Below are positions 23,390 to 34,521 of a DNA stretch of 64,000 nt, piece by piece. Origin of the DNA: Alligator mississippiensis (lineage: Eukaryota; Chordata; Crocodylia; Alligatoridae). Below the pieces are notes generated by a model. It worked only from the letters and a program-made list of their open reading frames with translations. It was not told the DNA's origin and ran no database searches. The DNA lies in NCBI RefSeq assembly GCF_030867095.1, contig NC_081827.1:24309001-24373000 (forward strand). The letters run 5' to 3'. The translations under genes were made by a program, and so were the position numbers. Numbering within the stretch: the stretch's first letter is position 1; every line of letters begins with the position of its first letter.

Positions 23390-24599
23390 CATTATGGTGA
23401 TCCTGATGAATAAAAATAGCCATTTTCTCCCTTTACCCCACTTCCTGTCTTTCTCTACTCCACCAGCTTGAGAAAGGATTCTGGTTCTTGATGTTTTCCT
23501 ACAAAGTTGGGCCACGGGCTTGACTATTACATACATGAACGGATCTGTAGATCTGGAAAAGTTCCAACTTCTATAAAACACAACAGCCCATCTGGTTAAT
23601 AATACAGGTAACTATGAGCATATCAACTTACTACTCAACTGTCTGCACTGGTTCTCCCTGAACTCAAGATCTCTGCTCTGAAATTCAAAGCCCTCTACAG
23701 AGACTCTCTTTGGGATGTTCAGAGATCATTTTCTCATTAATATGACCTCATACGAATGACAATGGAACAATGAAAATATTTACCTAAGGCTCATGAATGA
23801 AGAGAAAGAATTACCACAGAAGCTGAACTTATATGACTGAATTTATCCCCCAAAAAGGTAAGCCATAAGGCCTTATTATATATAAAACTGAATGTAAAAC
23901 TCATTGTTGCTGCCTCACAGTAAGGTATTCAGATGCATATATTTTCTCTCACTCACATGCATACAGACTCACAAACTATAAACCATTCAAGATATTTCTC
24001 CTACACACTAGCACAGAAGTAAAAGAGTAAGTGGCAAGGACACTCGCACAAACCTCTATTATGATTTTTATTGTTTTTAAGTACTTGCAGGGCACTTATA
24101 CACTATTGTGACAAGTGTTAAATATAATTATTTTTATATTTAGGTAGTCAGGACCAGTGCTCCCTTTGATTCTGATGTGAATGAAATTAAACCCTAAGAC
24201 TGTTTTTCCTTACTGTCCTGTCTATTTAGAAAGACATTGAAAGTAAGGCTATAATTCAACACAGGTACCTCAGCCGGTGTAAAACTATGTAATTTCATTG
24301 ACTTCAATGAAGCTGAGGATACAACTCAAATTGTTCATCTCAAAATTAAGAGTTTAATAAGTATATGTTGCACAGAAATATATTAGGTATAAATTATATT
24401 TCTGCAGACAAAAAGAAAAATATACTCTATGTTTCAATGTAAAATGTTAGTATTAATCCCAACCTATTCATAATATGTGCACCATTTATAGTTGCAGATG
24501 GGAGATATTTGTTTTGCAAGCTATGTATTAGCAGATGAAGCATTACACTAATTTCAATCTTTTGAACTAAATAACATATGCAGAATATTTGATACATAC

Positions 24600-24703
24600 C
24601 ATAAAATACCATCTAATCCTTTTTCCATTATTTCTCTGATCTTTTCTTCTAAAAATTTAAGTGGATCTTCTGGACACATAATAAATATACCACATAGCAG
24701 AGC
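24600..24703 (-). CDS. FBXL13: FBXL13 exon 2 (residues 26-60)
   Basis: The acceptor is TTTTTTGCAG and the exon begins GCTCTGCTATG (ALLCG). It includes the conserved stretch MCPEDPLKFLEEKI and ends DGIL plus TG of a split tryptophan codon, followed by donor GTATGT. The 104-nt length and the split codon fit exon 3, which begins with G. The exon lies 14 kb downstream of exon 1, and the long intron between them is packed with repeats. The conserved motif makes this one of the most secure exons in the window. Confidence 0.95.
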
Positions 24704-25740
24704 CTGCAAAAAAGAGTAAGTTAATAACTTTTCCATGTGTAAAACTATTGTCATTAATAATACTAGAAAAAAACAGCTGTAACAAACAATATATACTTTT
24801 CTTCTCTGCTCCTTTATTTTGTTACTTTTATTCCATTTGTATTTTGAATGCCATTATCTATGTATCAATATATTTCCATTGATTTATACATATCTATACA
24901 TGGAAAACCTTTACTAATAGAAAAAAAAAACATACGCACTTCTTAGGACCTTACTTCCAGAGGTATTGTATACTAAAAGCATTATTAATTATCACAAATA
25001 ACCCTGTGAGGTAAAGCTGAGATGGAATTAGGTCTCCCACCTTGAACAAATATTATATTCAACAAGTTTTCCCTTAATAACACAGGCAAATGAGGGACTC
25101 GTAAGGAATCCTGTGTTTATCTGTATGACAAGCAACTGCTTGTTTAAACTGACTTTTCAAAGATTATACCAAACTTTGTGAACAAGCTGTATTACACAAA
25201 TAAGGGCAAATTCTTGGCACTGCATGCACACTGGAGTATGCAAGAAAACCCTTTAAAAGAAAGTAACATTGAATGTTCCCATTAAATAGCTCCGTCAAAA
25301 CTGGAGACATCACCCTTCTGCAGATACCCTGAGGTAGTCTGCTGTTGATGTTTCCCCTGGCTCGCATTAAGAAATATAGTGCTTGTCATTAAGAAAATAC
25401 CATTTGTCAGCAATATCACACAGGAGTATCTGAGATATCTAATTTTAAATGTAGGAAACATTTTGCTTAACTGTTTTTTTCTAATCCCTCCCCCCTCTTC
25501 CCACTGCAGGCAATGCCACTATCCTTCATATCATACAAGGTTGTAGGTTGGCTGCCATCTTTGATTAAACATGCTATTCTCATCTAAAACTTAATACTAT
25601 TTCCTACATAACATCTCTCAGGCCTGCCCTGTGTTCCATAAGCACACCACCAAAAACTTCACTGAGGCCCTCATCGAGTTGCAGCCCAGTTATTGCAAAC
25701 TTCTCTGTCTTTACTACTGCAATCCTGATACTTTCCCGTT

Positions 25741-26052
25741 CAGGGATGTCAAACATTTGGTTCACAGAACCATGCTGTCCAGTGGGTTACTGGAAGTTGT
25801 GGGGCATGGCCTACCACAGAATTCAGGGTCCCCAGACCCCGATGGACATGGCCACTGGTGGCAGCCCCATGGACCTGCACTGCCACCAAAGAAGACCCAC
25901 ACCACCACAAACCCCTGGACCTGTGCTACCACCCCCAGAAATGTGCTGCCACCTGATCCTGGACCAGTTGCTGCAATCCCTATGAATCTAGCCCATAGAA
26001 GGCCCTGTGGTCTAGATCCAGTCTGGAGCCCAAGGAGAGTTTTATGTCCCTG
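25741..26052. mobile_element. hAT-like element, 312 bp
   Basis: The left end is CAGGGATGTCAAACATTTGG and the complement of the right end is CAGGGACATAAAACTC. The 8-bp flanks (TTCCCGTT, TTTTAGTA) do not match, so the duplication is lost or the right edge is misplaced. A related fragment lies at about 28570-28760 (sharing CCACAGAATTCAGGGTC). Confidence 0.6.
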
Positions 26053-26330
26053 TTTTAGTACACTAAAAATGCTACTGTTGATATTATCTTCCTGGCTTGT
26101 TACTTAATTGCATCAACCGCCTTCCTATGCCTTTTTCTAGCTTTACCTTTACCATCAACATATCAAAAACATTTCTTGTTTTTATTTTCAAGGCCCATCT
26201 CACCTAGTTACTGCAGAAACTTACCATGTCATTCACCATCTTTCCTTGAAGTGTCTATCGTACCCAGTAATCAGGTTCACAATCAAAGATTCTGCTAAAA
26301 TGTTTCTTCTAGATTACCAATTATTTTTGC

Positions 26331-26344
26331 GGGGGGGGGGGGGG
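26331..26344. repeat. Homopolymer G14
   Basis: A run of 14 G followed by a GGAGG-rich tract in FBXL13 intron 1. Confidence 0.9.
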
Positions 26345-26499
26345 AGGAGGGGGGAGAGGTAGAGAGATGCTTACTTATCTTCTTTCACCATTCCTTAAGA
26401 CTTGCTATTGTCACAAAATGTAGCCAGCTGACCAGAACTAGGCAGGTGATGAGCCATTCCTCTTCACTTTCATTTTCCTTCTTCTTTATTCCCCTAATT

Positions 26500-26822
26500 G
26501 GTGGTGCTTAACCTTTTGGCTATGCAAGCCAGAACAGTGGCATGAGACTGATCTTCAGGCTGGATATCTCAGGGGGTCAGCACATGGGGTTGGGTCCAAC
26601 ACCACCTGGGCCCAGATTGGGCCCCATACCACCCCAGGACCACACACCAGATCTAGTGCACAAGGCCATTGAAATCTGGAAATTTGGCAGCAGAGGAGTG
26701 GCAATTAACTCTGCCACTGTTTCCCCACCACCAAATTTGCAGACCTGTGGGGAGCCCAACAGGCCAAATGACACAGCGATGTGGGCCAGATGTAGCCCAT
26801 GGGCCAGGGGTTGAGCACCCTA
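26500..26822. mobile_element. hAT (Buster-type) element, 323 bp
   Basis: The left end GGTGGTGCTTAACC pairs with the right end GGGGTTGAGCACCCTA. Flanks are CCCTAATT (26492-26499) and CCCTAAAT (26823-26830), one mismatch. It is related to the neighbour at 26995-27422 (shared GGTTGAGCACCCT end). Confidence 0.75.
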
Positions 26823-26994
26823 CCCTAAATAATAAAGAAACAAACAAACTATGTAAGTAACAAAAGGTAATAATCATCACCATTCCCACTCCCAAACCAT
26901 TTGTCTGCTAAACTCTCAACCTTGTAGATCAGGAACTGTGTCTTCATCTGCCCACACCCAACACAACAGCACCTTTATCCTGACTTGTCTATAT

Positions 26995-27422
26995 CAGTGG
27001 TGTCCAAGATTTTCCTCCTTTGGGTTGGATGGACAGAGCTCAGAGCATCCATGGACCGGATCTGGCACCACAGGAGGGGAAGTAGGCTTGGCCTGGCCCC
27101 AATCCAGCAGCACAGGGAGAGGGGGTTGGCCTGGCCCCAATCCAACCATGTGGGAGGAGAGAAGGGGGTTTGACCTGGCCCTGATCTAGCTGTGCAAGGG
27201 GGGCATGACCTTGCCCTGATTTGGCCATGCTGTGGGGGAGGGGAGTGTGGCCTGACCCTCCAGGGCTTGGGATTTTGGCAGTGGTGGGAAGGGTGGCAGG
27301 GCGGTATTACTTGCCACCACTCCCCCACCAGTAAATTTCCCAACCCACAAGGAGCCCCATGGACCAGATGCTATGGCTCTGCAGGCCACGTTTGGCCCAT
27401 GAGCCGGAGGTTGAGCACCCTG
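26995..27422. mobile_element. hAT (Buster-type) element, 428 bp
   Basis: The left end is CAGTGGTGTCCAAG and the complement of the right end is CAGGGTGCTCAACC. A perfect 8-bp duplication GTCTATAT flanks it (26987-26994, 27423-27430). The interior repeats GGCCTGGCCC-AATCCA units and has no coding capacity. Confidence 0.93.
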
Positions 27423-28569
27423 GTCTATATCATTATAAAACAATAATGCTTAAAGCAGGAAATAATCATGGCAGTTGTGAAATATTTAATGGCTAAAAAT
27501 CAATATACAAGTACACAACTTATTAACTTGTCCAAACTGAAATAACGTGTACCAATGCAAATAGGATTGAATAAAGAATCACTATGCATCATAATCTCAC
27601 TTTAATCAATAAAAATAAACAATCATGAATTACTCCAATTTATACTGCTTGAATAATGTATGGTAAAACAATGGACAAAATTATTCTAACTTTAGTGTCT
27701 ATTTAACCTCACTAGAAAAATTGCAGCCTCCAAAATCCATCCAGATGACAATAACTGGGTAAACTAAACATCATAAACAAGGAATAAATCCATCATAACT
27801 ATAACATAAATAATGTCGTTTTAAGCAACAACTGAATAAGCAGACAATATAATGATTTTCTCCACATACATTTTCTAATTAATCTTTCCTCAACAGGACT
27901 TCCAAACTGTTCAAATACTCCCTCTGCTGGACTGAGCCAGTATGTTCTGCTAAAGAAATTCTAATTTTCATAGTTTCATGCTCTACTTCCCACCCCATCC
28001 CCGAATATGCACACCTTTTTCCGATGGGATTTTAATAGCAAATGGGTACTACACATGCAAAAAATTGACCAGAGGAAATTCAAATATGCAACCAAACAGT
28101 GAACTCAGCCTAGCATAAATTTAATTTATTTTGGAATTTCTTTATTTAAAAAAAAAACCCAAAAAGCTGTATATGGAATAGGCTGTTAGGCCAAATTCTT
28201 AACATGTACTTAGGTGAATAGTCCTGGATAATGATGGAACCCAAGACTCAAATGAGAACAATTCAGTCTAAATGGTACACAGCTTGATTAGTTCTGGTAA
28301 CCTCCTCAAGATTCTCAGTGACATGGTGGAACCCTGTTATAGGAAATTGACTAGAGATCAATAAGGCTATAACCTATGAAATGCATTATTCCTAATAATA
28401 TTAAACAACTAAAATTAAATAAAAAGTCACAAACAAAATAATTACCTCTCATTAAGCTTAACATTCCCTTGGCTAATCAGATATTAAACAATTCAAAATT
28501 ATAAATACAACAAAAATGTCAAATTAAAATCAAGTTACTACAGAAATAGGTTAATTCTTATGCAAACAT

Positions 28570-28760
28570 TATCTATATGGCTTGCAGAACCATTTCATCT
28601 GACCCACTGGTTGTCTAACAGGCTACTAGAAGTTACAGGATATGGTCTGCCACAGAATTCAGGGTCGCTGAATCCCAATGGACATGAGCAACAATGGCAA
28701 CCACCCAGGCCCACATTGCCACCCAACTGCAACCCTGCGCCACCACCCGCTCCAGCATAT
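28570..28760. mobile_element. hAT-like fragment related to 25741-26052
   Basis: Shares CCACAGAATTCAGGGTC and surrounding sequence with the 25741 element. Both ends are worn and no duplication is seen. Confidence 0.5.
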
Positions 28761-29195
28761 GTTCACTTATTGCTCAAAAATTGCATGCACACACTTATTC
28801 ATTCCTTTACATTTAGAGTGTTATTATGAATTAGGCAGGTCATCATCTGAACCTATGAAAAAAAAAGATTATATATTTACAGTCATTGAGTTGATTACAA
28901 ATTCTTGACCCATGACATTCTTTCAGGTCTTTAGGAAGGTTAATAGTTCAGAAAGAGAAATAACCAGTGACTGTTTTGCTGATACTGAAGGATATTTTGT
29001 CAAGCGTAAATGGAAGGTGCCTAACTTCTATTTACTTTCAATAGGAGTTGCAGAGCCTAACTGTCACTTGTGCCTCTCAAAATCTTTGAAATTTTACCCT
29101 TTATCTATGGGTCACCAAGCCAGGCTCCTCTCCCTGTGCTGCTGGCTGGCAATTCCCCACACCTGCGGACCACAGTCTACAAGACTGCCCCGTTG

Positions 29196-29980
29196 AGCTA
29201 GGGACAGAAGTTACGCATAAACCAGTTTAAGTAATCAGAAACTGGTTTAAACCTGTAACAGAATAGAAGTTCAGTGCAAATAAACAAGTTTCAAAATGGC
29301 TGAAACTGGTTTAAGATAAACCTGGTTGAATGTAGTATTAGACTTAATTGATTTAGATCAAACTGGTTTATGAAACTTCTGTCCCAAACCTATTCCTAGT
29401 TCAAATTAAATCGACGTCCTCCAGCATCCCAGCAGTTTGCAGCACTGGGCTGGGATGTCTGCTTGAGTTGGGTTGGCCCTGCCCCTCTGCTCCCTAGCTG
29501 GAGCAGTGAGGGCTGGCTCACTGGGCAGCTCACTGGCCCGCCCAGGGAAACCCCTGCTGGTGTCTGGGGCCATGGATGGGAGTTAAACTTCCTTTCCTGC
29601 GAGTACAAAGCAGAGCTGCGCTGCCCTGCTTAGTGCTGGCAACTGTGGACTACAAATCCCAGAGGCGCCTGAAAGCTGGAATAAGTGATAAGCAACCCTG
29701 CAGAATCCTGCTGCTGTGAATCTGGACTGCACATCCCAGAGACCTCGGGGGCAGCAGGAAGAGGAAGTGAACACACAGCCCATGCTGGCTACATGCCAGA
29801 GAGCCGTGCTCTAGTGCCCCCCAGCTTCTGGCTTGAGCCACTGCAGGCATGTGGCTGCCTTTCCTGAATCAAAAATGAATCTGTGTATTTGCTTATTGGT
29901 TCAATCTTTGCAGCTTAAACTAACCTGAAAACAATGAACCAATTCAGCCTTGAGCAATTTTGACTTTCTGAACTTAGCCC
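29196..29980. mobile_element. TIR element of the GGCTAAGT family, copy 2
   Basis: The left end GCTAGGGACAGAAGTTACG is an imperfect inverted match of the right end TTCTGAACTTAGCCC. The interior has GCTGAAACTGGTTTAAGATA, then a GC-rich core (29420-29870) aligned to copy 1 at 6133-7107 (for example CCAGCATCCCAG and GGCTGCCTTTC). It is non-coding. Confidence 0.6.
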
Positions 29981-30164
29981 TGGAGTTTAGCCACAACTGT
30001 GAAAATGGAATAAGTATTGCAAAATTGCTCATTCTTTAAGATTTCTATCTGTACTTGTTTCACTAAATAAAAAAAAAGAACTTTGATGGAGACTTCCCTG
30101 ATATATCTGAGAGAAAAATTGGACTCTAAGATAGTTTACATTCTGAGGGCTTCTCATGTGGTTT

Positions 30165-31005
30165 AGGCAGATCAAAGCCCCTGTGGTGAGGGAGGGAGTG
30201 AGGTGGGGTGGGGCAGGTGCTGCCCAGCCTGGGGGGTGGGTACCAGACTGAGACACGAGCAGCTTGTCCAGAGGGGTGGGGAGGAGAGGAGAGGGGGCAG
30301 CTCCTGCTGCTGAACACAACCCTGGGGGAGGAACGGGGGGGGGGGCGTGTGCTGCCGGATCTGTGTATGAGGCAAAGGCGAACTGCTGGGCTTTTCCCAG
30401 CGCAGGGGGCTGGGCTGGGCTGGGGCTGTGCTTGGAGCAGGTGGCAGTGGTATGTAGCCCTCTCCTCCCAGCACCACTGCCACCCACTCTGAGTGCAGCC
30501 CCAGCCCTGCCCCTCCCTGTACTAGGAAGAGCCTGGCACCAACCCTGGCCCTGAGAGCACAGCAGCAGCCTGCCCTCGCCCCACACACAGATCCAGGGGG
30601 CGCACACCGTCCATGTCTCCCCCAGGGGTGTGTGCAAAGGCAAGAGCTGTGCCCTATTCCCATCCCTGCCCCGGACAAGCCACTCACAGCTCTGTCTGCT
30701 GCCCCACCACACTGGCTAGGCAGTGCCTGCCCCAGCCCCACTACCTCCCTCACTGCAGAGGCCTCAATCTTCCTCCCTATAACCTTTCCCTCTCCCTGCC
30801 CCCTTCCCCACATAGACTTACCAGCCAGACTCTGTTCTCCAAGCTAATGGGCTGGCCATGTGCATGCTTTGGCTGCACACATGCATGTCGCATTTATCAA
30901 TGACATTATTGGTCACATCAACCAACAAAAGCTGATTGTCGATAATGTCAATTTTCCTTTTATCGGTGCCGACATGATATGGATCAATGTGTCGGTGCAC
31001 CTCTA
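30165..31005 (-). mobile_element. TAG-ended hAT-like element, second copy (partial)
   Basis: The right edge is the complement of TAGAGGTGCACCGACACATTG, matching the left end of the element at 56960-58058, with GGCACCGATAAAAGG following. The GC-rich core (30170-30830) shares CAGTGAGGGA- and CTGCCCAGCC-type stretches with it. The other end and the duplication are not found, so it may be truncated. Confidence 0.6.
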
Positions 31006-31077
31006 TTATTTAGTTAGTTTATAAAGATGCATATCTACCCTGCCTTCTTTTAAAACAACAGCAGCAGTACACATACC

Positions 31078-31549
31078 TTGACATAGAGTCCAGAGAACAG
31101 CCACACGCATGATCAGAGGTCAGGGAAGCAGACCCTACGATGACAGGCTGAGAGCCCTGGGGCTCTTTAGCCTGGAAAAGCGCAGGCTCAGGGTTGATCT
31201 GATGGCCACCTATAAGTTTATCAGGGGTGACCACCAGTATCTGGGGGAATGTCTGTTCACCAGAGCGCCCCAAGGGATGACGACTAGGTCGAATGGTCAC
31301 AAACTACTACAAGACCGTTTCAGGCTGGACATAAGGAAGAATTTCTTTACTGTCCGAGCCCCCAAGGTCTGGAACAGCCTGCCGCCGGAGGTGGTTCAAG
31401 CGCCTACATTGAACACCTTCAAGAGCAAACTGGATGCTCATCTTGCTGGGATCCTATGAACCCAGCTGACTTCCTGCCCTTTGGGCAGGGGGCTGGACTC
31501 GATGATCTTCCGAGGTCCCTTCCAGCCCTAACGTCTATGAAATCTATGA
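31078..31549 (+). mobile_element. CR1 LINE 3' part
   Basis: A plus-strand CR1 tail encodes DRLRALGLFSLEKRRLRVDLM and FRLDIRKNFFTVRAPKVWNSLP with an unbroken 116-residue stretch (31109-31459). The 3' untranslated end (GAACCCAGCTGACTTCCTGC, GGACTCGATGATCTTCCGAGG) finishes in CTATGAAATCTATGAAA. The open frame and crisp tail suggest a fairly recent copy, though it is strongly 5'-truncated. Confidence 0.93.
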
Positions 31550-31559
31550 AATAATATCT

Positions 31560-31860
31560 TAGTAGGTAGTACACTTAAACAGGAAGTGGGATATTTGAGT
31601 TCAATATCCTACTCAGCTCAAGTGGAATCAAATCCACAGACACTTCCTACCAAGAGAGCACCCTAACCAGCAGGCTACAGGCTAGCTGGGTTCGGTTTAC
31701 CTTCCAGCCCTTCTGTTGAGGCTATACAACTGCTCAAAAAGGAATGCAAGATTCGTTGGATTAGAAAGGAAGCAAATAAGGAGCATGACTGTGACCTGAT
31801 GGTTAGGGCACTCCTCTAAAAGGAGGAATCTGTGAGGCTTTAGTCTCTGATCCCAGGATT
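31560..31860. mobile_element. Possible pair of tRNA-derived SINE heads, opposite orientation
   Basis: The minus strand reads CCTGCTGGTTAGGGTGCTC (A-box-like) followed by GGATTTGATTCCAC (B-box-like) at about 31665-31610. The plus strand at about 31795 reads CCTGATGGTTAGGGCACTCC (A-box-like) with a poor B box. Both fit a tRNA-type promoter head. No tails or duplications were resolved, so this is tentative. Confidence 0.35.
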
Positions 31861-32304
31861 GCTTTATACATTTTACATCAAAAATGTCATTGGATAAAAG
31901 GATAAGTAATCCTGGAAGTACAGACCATAATCCTGACTCAGGCATCTTGGAGCTCATCTATACCAGGTCAGAAGTGGGTCTGTGAAGGATGGTACTGAGC
32001 ATATTCAGCATTTCTCATCCCATGGGTTGCGACCCAAAAGTAGGTCGCAGAACTATATAAAAGGGTAGCAAACAAATTTTAGAAATACATTCTCCTTTAA
32101 AGGAGAAAAACATGAGAAACCGTGATTTTCCCTTGCAGGCTGACAGAGTTCCAGCCTGAAAGGGGCTGCTTGGGTCCTCCCAGCCCCACACTCTGGTGGG
32201 CAAGGGGCAGCAGGTTGGGAGTGAGGGGCACTGGGTCAGGACTGGCCACTGATGTTTACAAATGGGTCCTGGTACAAAAAAAGTTAAGAACAACTGCTCC
32301 AGAG

Positions 32305-32639
32305 CAGGGGTTTTCAACCTTTCAAATCACTGTACTACCCCCTCACCCCAACAGCCAGACATGGAGCAGTGTACCCCCAGCCGCCAAATGCAGTGGGTGG
32401 GGAGTGGTGCATGGCCGGACGTTGAGCGGGGAGGGGTGTGGTGCGCAGTCACATGTGGAACGAAGGCAGCTGCTGTGTGCAAGCTTCTCCTGCCCCCTGC
32501 ATCCAGCTGGGTGGGTGGAACCTGTGCGGTAGCGCAGGATAGCGTGTGGCAGTGCTCCATCCTCGCCTGCTCGTGCATACCCCCAAGGGCCTTCTCAAGT
32601 ACTCCCAGGCGTACGCATACCCCCAGGTGACAACCCCTG
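32305..32639. mobile_element. hAT (Buster-type) element, 335 bp
   Basis: The left end is CAGGGGTTTTCAACC and the complement of the right end is CAGGGGTTGTCACCTGGG. Flanks are CTCCAGAG (32297-32304) and CTCTAGAG (32640-32647). It is the same family as 1503-1899. Its right flank is also the left flank of the next hAT element. Confidence 0.9.
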
Positions 32640-32647
32640 CTCTAGAG

Positions 32648-34521
32648 CAGTGGTTTTCAACCTGTTGTCCACATGCCCTTGTGGGGCCCACAGACTGTGT
32701 CTAAGGAGTCTGAAGAAGATGACCATACTCAATCAAAAGAATGTGAATACTAGTGCTATGCAAAATTTTGATGTGTTTCGTTTAGTTTTGGATTGGGGCA
32801 TTTCAACGGTCAAAACACTGAATCCAAAACAAAACACAGGGCTCCGAAACAGCTCCAAAATTAAACAGGCCATCTGAAACATTTTGGAAATTTTCCAGAA
32901 TGATTCAGATGTTTCGGAGCTGTTTCAGAGGCGGGCTTGCAGGGAAAGAGGGAGGGGGAGAAGGACTCCTCTGATATTGACATCTGTAGCTGGCCAGTGA
33001 CAACGATTTTTCTTTGACATCCCTTTCAATCCCAGTGCTGGAGAACTGAACCGGGAGCTGTGGAATTGAACCAGGAGCTGAGGGAATGTTCAGGTCCCTG
33101 AACATTCCCCCAGTTCCTGGTTCAATTTCCCCAGCTCCCCGATCTTTCCCCCAGCTCTTTCCTGGGGGGTGCAGGCCCCCAGACGACGCAGGATGGCAGC
33201 AGGCTGCCACTGCCAGCTAGTGATGGCAGCGGCTTTGGGCTATTTCCCCATCCAGCAGCAGCAACCTGCTGAAATCCCGTATACAGATCTGGGGGCCGCG
33301 CCCCCGGGAAGAGCTGGGGGAATGATCAGAGAGCTGGGGAATCAAACCGGGAGCTCCAGTTAACAGATGGAGCAGCCCCAGCTCCGGGACAATGCACGGT
33401 GGCCTGCCAAGCCACACTGTACCAGCATGATGGTGCAGGTGCCAGGCAGGGGGGGGGCAATCCCCATTGTCCTGCGCTGTACAGGGGTACTCGGCCACGA
33501 GCCCTCAGAGGCTCCAATCACCACTGCCAGAGCCAATGAATGCAGGGCTTTTTTCTTTTTAAAGCTCCGCAATCACCGGCTGTGGAGCATGTGGATGACA
33601 GCATGCTACCGCTGCTGGCTGGGGCCAGTGCCAGCAAGCAAGTCTGCCTGCTGCAGCCCGCACCTAGCACCGGGAAGAACCGAGTGCTGGCGCTGGCCCC
33701 GGGCCCCAGTTGGCAGCAGCAACATGCTGTCATCCTGCATGCAGATCCGGGGGCCAGACTCCTCCCGGGGGGAGCAGGCCCCCAGATCTGCGCGCAGGAT
33801 GACAGCATGCTGCCACAGCTGTCAAGTGATACTAGTTTTACTTTGAACAGTTTGTGGTGCAGTTTCCCAGAAACCCCTACACCTATCTCCTTGAAGCCTA
33901 GCAGGCTTCATGGCCTCAGCAGGGTCTACCATCCCTGCAGTTTTCATCCTGCTCTGCCTTTACACTCACACATCATGAGTTTTGCTTTGAACAGTTTGAG
34001 GTGCAGTTTCCCAGAAACCTCTGCACCTATCTCCTTGATAGGCTGCAGGCTTCATGGCCTCAGAAGTGGCTAGCATCCCTGCAAGTTTCATCTGAATCAG
34101 GCAAGAAATTACAAAGTTTTAGGCAGTTTTGTGATTCCCCATTATAGCCTATGGCCAAAACACTAAAACACCGTAGAAATTCTGAAACAGCTCTGAAACA
34201 GTTTCGGCCAAAATGAAACAGGACAGTGATCTGAAACACTGAAATGAATCACTATCCCTCCAAAACGCCAAATCTGAAACAAAAAAAACCCACAGCCATT
34301 TTGGACAACCCTACGAAACACAGAAACTTTTGAAACACTGTCCCTCCAAAATGCTGAATCTGAAACCGAAACAAAACGCAGGCTTTTCACACAGCCCTAA
34401 TGAATACCCACACATACAATTCAAAGGGGTCTACACATTCTTTTGAAATTTCCAAAGGGGTCTGCACCTCCATTCAAAAATTTTTAGGAGTCAGCAAATG
34501 AAAAAAGGTTGAAAACCACCG
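32648..34521. mobile_element. hAT (Buster-type) element split by another element
   Basis: The left end is CAGTGGTTTTCAACC and the complement of the right end is CGGTGGTTTTCAACC. Flanks are CTCTAGAG (32640-32647) and CTCTAGAA (34522-34529). Without the insert at 32751-34399 it is about 220 bp, like its relative at 7824-8054, with which it shares AATTCAAAGGGG and TTTCCAAAGGGGTCTGCACC. Confidence 0.9.
32751..34399. mobile_element. TAG-ended hAT-like element nested in a hAT, 1649 bp
   Basis: The left end is TAGTGCTATGCAAAA and the complement of the right end is TAGGGCTGTGTGAAAA. Flanks are GTGAATAC (32743-32750) and ATGAATAC (34400-34407). The ends are rich in GTTTCGG/CCGAAAC and CTGAAAC motifs. 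Inside, two copies of a roughly 115-bp sequence stand 144 bp apart (33834-33948 and 33978-34092). The GC-rich core (33140-33830) gives open frames without protein likeness. It is non-autonomous. Confidence 0.85.

Larger units (their letters stand above)
19930..24599 (-). other. FBXL13 intron 2
   Basis: Contains a CR1 3' fragment (20089-20225), a moderately GC-rich stretch without recognised family (20740-21760), unassigned repeat-like sequence (21770-22515, 22570-23190) and a short hAT element (23203-23389). Nothing recognised in 23400-24599. Confidence 0.55.

Noticed and set aside
30029-30712. 227-residue minus-strand open frame
   Set aside because: It spans the GC-rich core of a TAG-ended transposon copy and has no protein likeness.
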